Shown here in pieces: positions 4,304 to 7,706 of a stretch of 7,706 bases of DNA. Location: assembly GCA_028696635.1 (NCBI GenBank), contig JAQVGR010000061.1:1-7706 (forward strand), given 5' to 3'. The position numbers and the translations under genes were made by a program. The notes beneath the pieces were generated by a model. The model worked only from the letters and a program-made list of their open reading frames with translations, searched no databases and was not told where the DNA came from. The stretch comes from Candidatus Krumholzibacteriia bacterium. Its GTDB lineage: Bacteria; Krumholzibacteriota; Krumholzibacteriia; Krumholzibacteriales; Krumholzibacteriaceae. Position 1 is the stretch's first letter. Each line of letters begins with the position of its first letter.

Positions 4304-6412
4304 CTAGATCAGCCCGCGCTTCTCCAGAAGCGGCCTGATCTCGGGCTCGCGGCCGCGGAACTCCCGGTACAGGGTCATCGGCTCTTCCGAACCGCCCCTC
4401 GCGAGGATGCATTTCCGGAAGCGAGCCGCCGTGTCGCGATCGAAGAGGCTCGTCTCCTTGAACGCCTCGAAGGCGTCGGCGTCGAGCACCTCGGCCCAGA
4501 TGTAGCTGTAGTACCCCGCCGCGTACCCGCTGCTGAAGATATGGGCGAAGTACGGCGTGCGGTACCGCGAGACGATCTGGGGTATCAGCCCGATCCTGTC
4601 GAGGGCCGCGCTCTCGAAGGCGCGCACGTCGGCGACCGCCGCCGGGTCGACCGTGTGCCAGTTCATGTCGAGGAGCGAGGCGGCGAGATACTCCACCGTG
4701 GCGAATCCCTGGTTGAAGAGTCGCGCGTTGTGTATCTTCTCGATCAGGTCCTCCGGGATCGTCTCGCCGGTCTTGTAGTGCCTCGCGTACATCCTGAGGA
4801 CCTCGGGATGGGTCGCCCAGTTCTCCATGATCTGCGAGGGGAGCTCGACGAAATCGGTCGCCACATTCGTCCCCGTCAGGGTCCGGTACGAGCCGCTTGA
4901 GAGCAGGCCGTGCAGGCCGTGGCCGAGCTCGTGGAAGAGGGTGGTGACCTCGTCGAAGTTCAGAAGCGACGGCATGTCGCCGGTCGGCCGCGAGAAGTTG
5001 CCGACATTGTAGACGAGCGGCGTCACCATTTCGCCCTCTCTGGTGCGGTGCTGGTCACGGAACGTGCCCATCCAGGCCCCTCCCCGCTTGCTCTCGCGGG
5101 GGAAGTAGTCGACGAAGAAGATCCCGATGTGCGAGCCGTCGGCGTCCTTGACCTCGAAGGAGCGCACCTCGGCGTGGTAGACGGGGATGTCGGTCCGCTC
5201 CTCGAAGGTGATTCCCCAGAGGTTGCTGACGACTTGGAACGCACCGCTGAGAACGTTGTCGAGCGGGAAGTACGGCTTGAGGACCTCGTCGTCGAGATCG
5301 TACTTCTCCTTCTTCAGTTTCTCCGCGTAGTACCACCAGTCCCAGCTCGCCAGCTCGAAGCCGCCACCCTCGCGTTCGATCATACCCTGCAGCTCGGCCG
5401 CCTCGGCCTTCGCCTTCTCCAGGGCGGGGGGCCAGAGCCGATCGAGGAACGCGAAGACGGCGGAGGGCTCCTTCGCCATGTTCTCCTCGAGAACGAAGTG
5501 GGCGTATGTCTCGTACCCGAGCAGCTCGGCGCGGTCGTCGCGCAGGGCGATGATCCGGCGGGCGATGTCCTTGTTGTCGAGCTCGTCGCCGTGGTCGCCG
5601 CGCATGAAATACGCCGTGTAGATCTTCTCGCGCAGGTCGCGGCGCTGCGAGTACTGAAGGAACGGGACCAGGCTCGGCTTCTGGAGGGTGAAGAGCCATT
5701 TCCCCACATACCCCTTGGCAGCGGCCGCCTCGGCGGCCGCGCCGCGGACCCACTCGGGCAGACCGGCGAGGTCTTCCTCGCTGCCGAGCACCATCTCGAA
5801 CCTGTTCGTCTCCTTGAGGAGGTTCTCGGCGAACTGCAGCGAGAGGACGGAGAGCTCCTTGTTGATCTCCCGAAGCTTCGCCTTGTCCTCCCCGCCCAGG
5901 GCGGCGCCGTTGCGCACGAACCTGCGATAGTGCTCCTCGAGCAGGCGCTCCTGCTCCCTGGTCAGGCCGAGGTCGGCGCGCCTGTCGTAGACCGCCTTGA
6001 AGCGCTTGAAGAGGTCCTCGTTGAGGATGATGTCGTCGCGGTGGGCCGAGAGCAGCGGCGCCGACTCCTTCGCGATCTCCTGCATCCCCTCGGTTGTCAT
6101 CGACGAGTTGAGGCTGAAGAAGACCTCGCTGACCCTGCCGAGCAGATCGCCGCTGTACTCGACGGCCAGCACGGTGTTCTCGAATGTCGGCTCGGCGGGA
6201 TCGGAGGCGATCGCCGCTATCTCCTTCTCGTGCCGGGCGATCCCCTCGGAGAAGGCCGGCATGAAGTGCTCTTCCCGGATCTTCGAGAAGGGCGGGACCC
6301 CGTAGGGGGTGTCGTACTCGGCGAAGAACGGGTTCTGCTGCTGTTGCTTCTGCGCGCAGGCGGCGATCGCCAGCACGGCGAGCAGCAGGACGAGGGTCTT
6401 GCGTCTGAACAT
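4304..6412 (-). CDS. M3-family metallo-oligopeptidase, predicted lipoprotein (Dcp/OpdA-like)
   Basis: This 702-residue zinc peptidase is of the thimet/oligopeptidase A/dipeptidyl carboxypeptidase family (M3), which degrades short peptides inside a deep channel. Zinc ligands are H494 and H498 in FHELGHGLH, with catalytic E495, and E523 in DFVELPSQ; the 29-residue gap from the first His to the Glu matches family spacing. Family segments YFPRESKRGGAWMGTFRDQ (436-454), and H624, Y630 and Y637 in the glycine/tyrosine loop AHIFSSGYAAGYYSY that binds substrate, are all present. Residues 1-18 form a lipoprotein signal (MFRRK, hydrophobic core, IAAC) with lipidation at Cys19. Ala at +2 predicts the outer membrane, so it probably acts in the periplasm, unlike cytoplasmic OpdA. 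A short Gln-rich linker follows (QKQQQQ). The ATG at 6412 has AGGAGG six bases upstream; the frame stays open to 6544 but that adds no homology and would bury the signal. Dcp versus OpdA specificity cannot be told from the sequence alone. Confidence 0.95.
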   Translation of the reverse strand: MFRRKTLVLLLAVLAIAACAQKQQQQNPFFAEYDTPYGVPPFSKIREEHFMPAFSEGIARHEKEIAAIASDPAEPTFENTVLAVEYSGDLLGRVSEVFFSLNSSMTTEGMQEIAKESAPLLSAHRDDIILNEDLFKRFKAVYDRRADLGLTREQERLLEEHYRRFVRNGAALGGEDKAKLREINKELSVLSLQFAENLLKETNRFEMVLGSEEDLAGLPEWVRGAAAEAAAAKGYVGKWLFTLQKPSLVPFLQYSQRRDLREKIYTAYFMRGDHGDELDNKDIARRIIALRDDRAELLGYETYAHFVLEENMAKEPSAVFAFLDRLWPPALEKAKAEAAELQGMIEREGGGFELASWDWWYYAEKLKKEKYDLDDEVLKPYFPLDNVLSGAFQVVSNLWGITFEERTDIPVYHAEVRSFEVKDADGSHIGIFFVDYFPRESKRGGAWMGTFRDQHRTREGEMVTPLVYNVGNFSRPTGDMPSLLNFDEVTTLFHELGHGLHGLLSSGSYRTLTGTNVATDFVELPSQIMENWATHPEVLRMYARHYKTGETIPEDLIEKIHNARLFNQGFATVEYLAASLLDMNWHTVDPAAVADVRAFESAALDRIGLIPQIVSRYRTPYFAHIFSSGYAAGYYSYIWAEVLDADAFEAFKETSLFDRDTAARFRKCILARGGSEEPMTLYREFRGREPEIRPLLEKRGLI

Positions 6413-6444
6413 CGCTGTCCTCCTGCAAAAGACGTGGAACGGCG

Positions 6445-6455
6445 AGTATATACCA
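6445..6455 (-). promoter_or_regulatory. Candidate -10 region for the M3 peptidase gene
   Basis: The minus strand reads TGGTATATACT, which offers either an extended -10 (TGG before TATATA) or a -10 hexamer TATACT (5 of 6). It lies about 33 bases before the ATG and just upstream of the Shine-Dalgarno. I find no convincing -35 box at 16-18 bp. It is the only AT-rich island on that side. Confidence 0.35.
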
Positions 6456-6479
6456 GTCCGGGCCGGCATGGTAGGGGAA

Positions 6480-6503
6480 TCTGCCGGGCGCTCTGCCGGA
6501 CGC
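6480..6503. repeat. 12-bp tandem repeat, two copies
   Basis: TCTGCCGGGCGC (6480-6491) is followed directly by TCTGCCGGACGC (6492-6503), with one mismatch. It lies upstream of the M3 -10 region. It may be a slippage product or a paired binding site; nothing in the sequence decides this. Confidence 0.6.
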
Positions 6504-6567
6504 CGTACGAGTGCGCTCCACAAACCTGATCGCCCTAAGCGCATTTCCGCCAGTCGGTTAACATAAT

Positions 6568-6591
6568 GTCACTCCCGGCGCCGGGAGTGAC
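6568..6591. repeat. Perfect 24-bp palindrome
   Basis: The half-site GTCACTCCCGGC is followed immediately by its exact reverse complement, with no central spacer. Its left edge overlaps ACATAATGT (6561-6569, palindromic around one A), which in turn overlaps GTTAAC (6557-6562). CAGTC (6551-6555) can also pair with GACTG (6589-6593). It could be an operator for a dimeric regulator, a REP-like dispersed repeat, or a transposon end. With no spacer it would fold poorly as RNA near its tip but can form a stem of about 10 bp. Confidence 0.8.
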
Positions 6592-6629
6592 TGAGAGCCA
6601 TCTGCATGGGGATGCCCCCGGCGCCCGCA

Positions 6630-6661
6630 GGGGTCCTGTACCGATTTTGGCGATCGACCCC
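6630..6661. other. Two-tier stem-loop in the intergenic region
   Basis: GGGGTC (6630-6635) pairs with GACCCC (6656-6661), and an inner CGAT can pair with ATCG. The upstream GCATGGGGATGC (6604-6615) forms a second small hairpin with a GGGG loop. Neither is followed by a T-run. The function is unknown; together with the palindrome they may belong to one repeat element. Confidence 0.4.
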
Positions 6662-6735
6662 GGACGCGCCCGAAGCGTTTTCCCGATCCAGCCGTCTCCC
6701 TCATGCCGGCGGACATCGCAGGAACAACGATTCGG

Positions 6736-6744
6736 TGATATATT
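6736..6744 (+). promoter_or_regulatory. Extended -10 promoter of the secreted-protein gene
   Basis: TGATATATT gives a TG-n motif directly before TATATT (5 of 6 consensus bases). The -35 region is poor (TCGCAG at 17 bp), as is common when the TG extension is present. Transcription would start near 6751, leaving about 50 bases of leader with GGGAGG at 6788-6793. Confidence 0.45.
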
Positions 6745-6799
6745 CATAGTAGCCTCGGGGCTCTTATCGACAGATGTCTCTCAGGCCGGGAGGCTGTCC

Positions 6800-7706
6800 A
6801 TGAAACGTGTCGCTATAGCCGCGTCTCTTCTGCCCGTTCTTTTCTCGCCCCTTGCCGCGCAGACTCCGATCTTCAGTCTCTGGGCGGACGAGGAGATGAC
6901 CATCATGTCGGTACACGCCGATTCGTTCGAGACCTATTCGTTCTACGTCTTTCTCGCGCCGGGAGCGACGGGAGCCTTCGGCGCCGAGTACAAGCTGACG
7001 GGGGTCGAGGGTCACTTCTGCATCGAATCCCTTGCGAACACCTTCGTCTCGGGCTCGACGCTCGGCACCCCCTACGGCCCTCCGGGGATCAGCGTGCCGT
7101 TCACGAGCTGCCGGACGGAGACGGTCTGGATCTACCGCCACACGGTCCTCGTGCTGCCGCCGGTCATGAGCGGGGAGGTGCGCATGGACCCGCACGATGA
7201 CACGGGGTTCCTCGGGATAGCGATTTGTCCCGAGCCCCGGCCGGCGGTCGAGGCCGGCATATACAATTACCTCGATGTCAACAATTACTGGTGCGAGGGT
7301 GAGCGCCCCGTCCTGCAGTCGGTCGAGGTCGTGGCGTCCGATTCCCTCGTCGCACATTTCTCCCCCTGCCCGGAACAGGTGTACGTCATCGATTCCGACA
7401 ACTTCCTGCTGTACTCGAACTCGTCCCCCTCCGAGACGATACGGGTCTTTCCCCCCTCGGGAGCGGACTGCGCGACGCCGCTCGGGCTCGGGGGCGATCT
7501 CGTCCCGGACACCGAGTACACGCTCGAGGCGATCGACGTCTGCGGTCTGGGCTGGTACGGCGCCTGCTGCAACTCGTCCGGCGCCGTCTTCACGTGGTCG
7601 GGAACGACCTCCGTCGTCGAAACCGCGCCGATGCCGCTGACCCTCGAGCCGAACCATCCCAACCCGTTCAACCCCTCGACGCGGATCAGCTTCACCCTCC
7701 CATCAG
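6800..7706 (+). CDS. Secreted cysteine-rich Ig-like protein with FlgD/type IX-type C-terminal sorting domain, 3' end missing
   Basis: The gene runs off the right edge after 302 codons. GGGAGG lies six bases before the ATG. A signal peptide covers about 1-20 (MKRVAIAASLLPVLF, cleavage likely after SPLAA). Residues 24-165 form a domain starting IFSLWADEE that looks like a beta-sandwich; I know similar N-terminal domains only from uncharacterised secreted proteins of candidate phyla. Residues 170-270 (VLQSVEVVASDSLVAHF... to GAVFTW) resemble a bacterial Ig-like domain of the SbsA type. Nine cysteines lie in the exported part (74, 104, 143, 165, 190, 224, 248, 256, 257), suggesting disulfides. 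From 283, PNHPNPFNPSTRISFTLP is the characteristic start of the FlgD-like/type IX secretion C-terminal domain, usually about 70-90 residues, so roughly 60-80 residues are missing. A cell-surface or secreted role is inferred; no enzymatic motif is visible. Confidence 0.88.
   Translation, partial: MKRVAIAASLLPVLFSPLAAQTPIFSLWADEEMTIMSVHADSFETYSFYVFLAPGATGAFGAEYKLTGVEGHFCIESLANTFVSGSTLGTPYGPPGISVPFTSCRTETVWIYRHTVLVLPPVMSGEVRMDPHDDTGFLGIAICPEPRPAVEAGIYNYLDVNNYWCEGERPVLQSVEVVASDSLVAHFSPCPEQVYVIDSDNFLLYSNSSPSETIRVFPPSGADCATPLGLGGDLVPDTEYTLEAIDVCGLGWYGACCNSSGAVFTWSGTTSVVETAPMPLTLEPNHPNPFNPSTRISFTLPS

Larger units (their letters stand above)
6413..6799. other. 387-base intergenic region between the divergent M3 and secreted-protein genes
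   Basis: This is the only long stretch without a credible gene. From left to right it holds the M3 leader and -10 region, a 12-bp tandem repeat, a group of small palindromes leading into a perfect 24-bp palindrome, GC-rich stem-loops (including 6630-6661), and an extended -10 promoter for the gene on the right. A 70-codon minus-strand frame (6747-6535) crosses it and is not supported as a gene. Confidence 0.7.

Noticed and set aside
4205..4900. A 231-codon plus-strand frame continuing in the same frame as the mgtC-like gene
   Set aside because: It is the shadow of the M3 C-terminus. The shared frame is noted only in connection with possible stop-codon readthrough.
4910..6529. A 539-codon plus-strand frame opposite the M3 peptidase gene
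   Set aside because: It is low-complexity Val/Glu/Leu/Arg sequence that mirrors M3 codons, with no start signals; the M3 frame has all its catalytic residues.
6413..6544. Upstream extension of the M3 gene to an ATG at 6544
   Set aside because: The ATG at 6412 has AGGAGG at ideal spacing and begins a lipoprotein signal peptide that an extension would bury.
6551..6593. Integron attC site
   Set aside because: The flanks do not fit the GTTRRRY core-site consensus, the symmetry is perfect rather than imperfect, and no cassette-like gene lies beside it.
6535..6747. A 70-codon minus-strand frame with GAGG five bases before its ATG
   Set aside because: The RBS is acceptable, but the frame runs through the 24-bp palindrome and hairpins, lies antisense to the next promoter, and encodes no recognisable fold. 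Kept out for lack of evidence; conservation of the frame would change this.

Overview
The window is GC-rich, dense in genes and bacterial. It holds six protein-coding genes, four complete and two cut by the window edges, and no tRNA, rRNA or CRISPR array that I can see. The protein running off the right edge has a signal peptide and a C-terminal proline/asparagine-rich motif (PNPFNPST...) of the FlgD-like / type IX secretion sorting type. With the high GC and the membrane-anchored peptidase, this suggests a Gram-negative member of the FCB-related candidate phyla (Krumholzibacteriota or Eisenbacteria-like lineages). That placement is inference from one motif and composition, not from a marker tree.

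Left block, minus strand, read from right to left: a PHP-domain phosphatase of the histidinol-phosphatase type (3387-2500), IMP dehydrogenase guaB (2376-913), a short QueG-like double [4Fe-4S] protein (885-145), and the start of an unrecognised gene (148 to beyond base 1). The last two overlap as GTGA, so they are probably translationally coupled, and guaB is only 27 nt from the QueG-like gene. guaB appears to have its own promoter, whose perfect TTGACA box contains the stop codon of the phosphatase gene. It also has a structured leader of about 90 nt in which a strong Shine-Dalgarno sequence is separated from the ATG by a hairpin.

Centre: a divergent pair of promoters lies between the phosphatase and an MgtC/SapB-family inner-membrane protein (3494-4159, plus strand). 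The mgtC-like promoter is close to consensus. The phosphatase promoter puts its -10 box six bases before an ATG, which suggests a leaderless mRNA. The mgtC-like gene ends inside a 21-bp tandem duplication and converges, across a GC-rich stem-loop region, on a large lipoprotein M3-family oligopeptidase (6412-4304, minus strand).

Right block: a 387-base intergenic region (6413-6799) carries divergent -10 elements for the M3 peptidase and the secreted protein, a 12-bp tandem repeat, a perfect 24-bp palindrome with smaller palindromes at its left edge, and a further stem-loop. It is followed by the secreted, cysteine-rich, Ig-like protein gene (6800 to beyond 7706).

The genes do not form one evident pathway. 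The left block is purine metabolism (GMP synthesis), a phosphatase possibly tied to histidine synthesis, and an Fe-S protein. The centre and right concern the envelope: a membrane protein, a periplasmic lipoprotein peptidase and a secreted protein. I see no clear defence, mobile or biosynthetic system. The most unusual signals are in the non-coding parts: the guaB leader, the leaderless promoter and the 24-bp palindrome.
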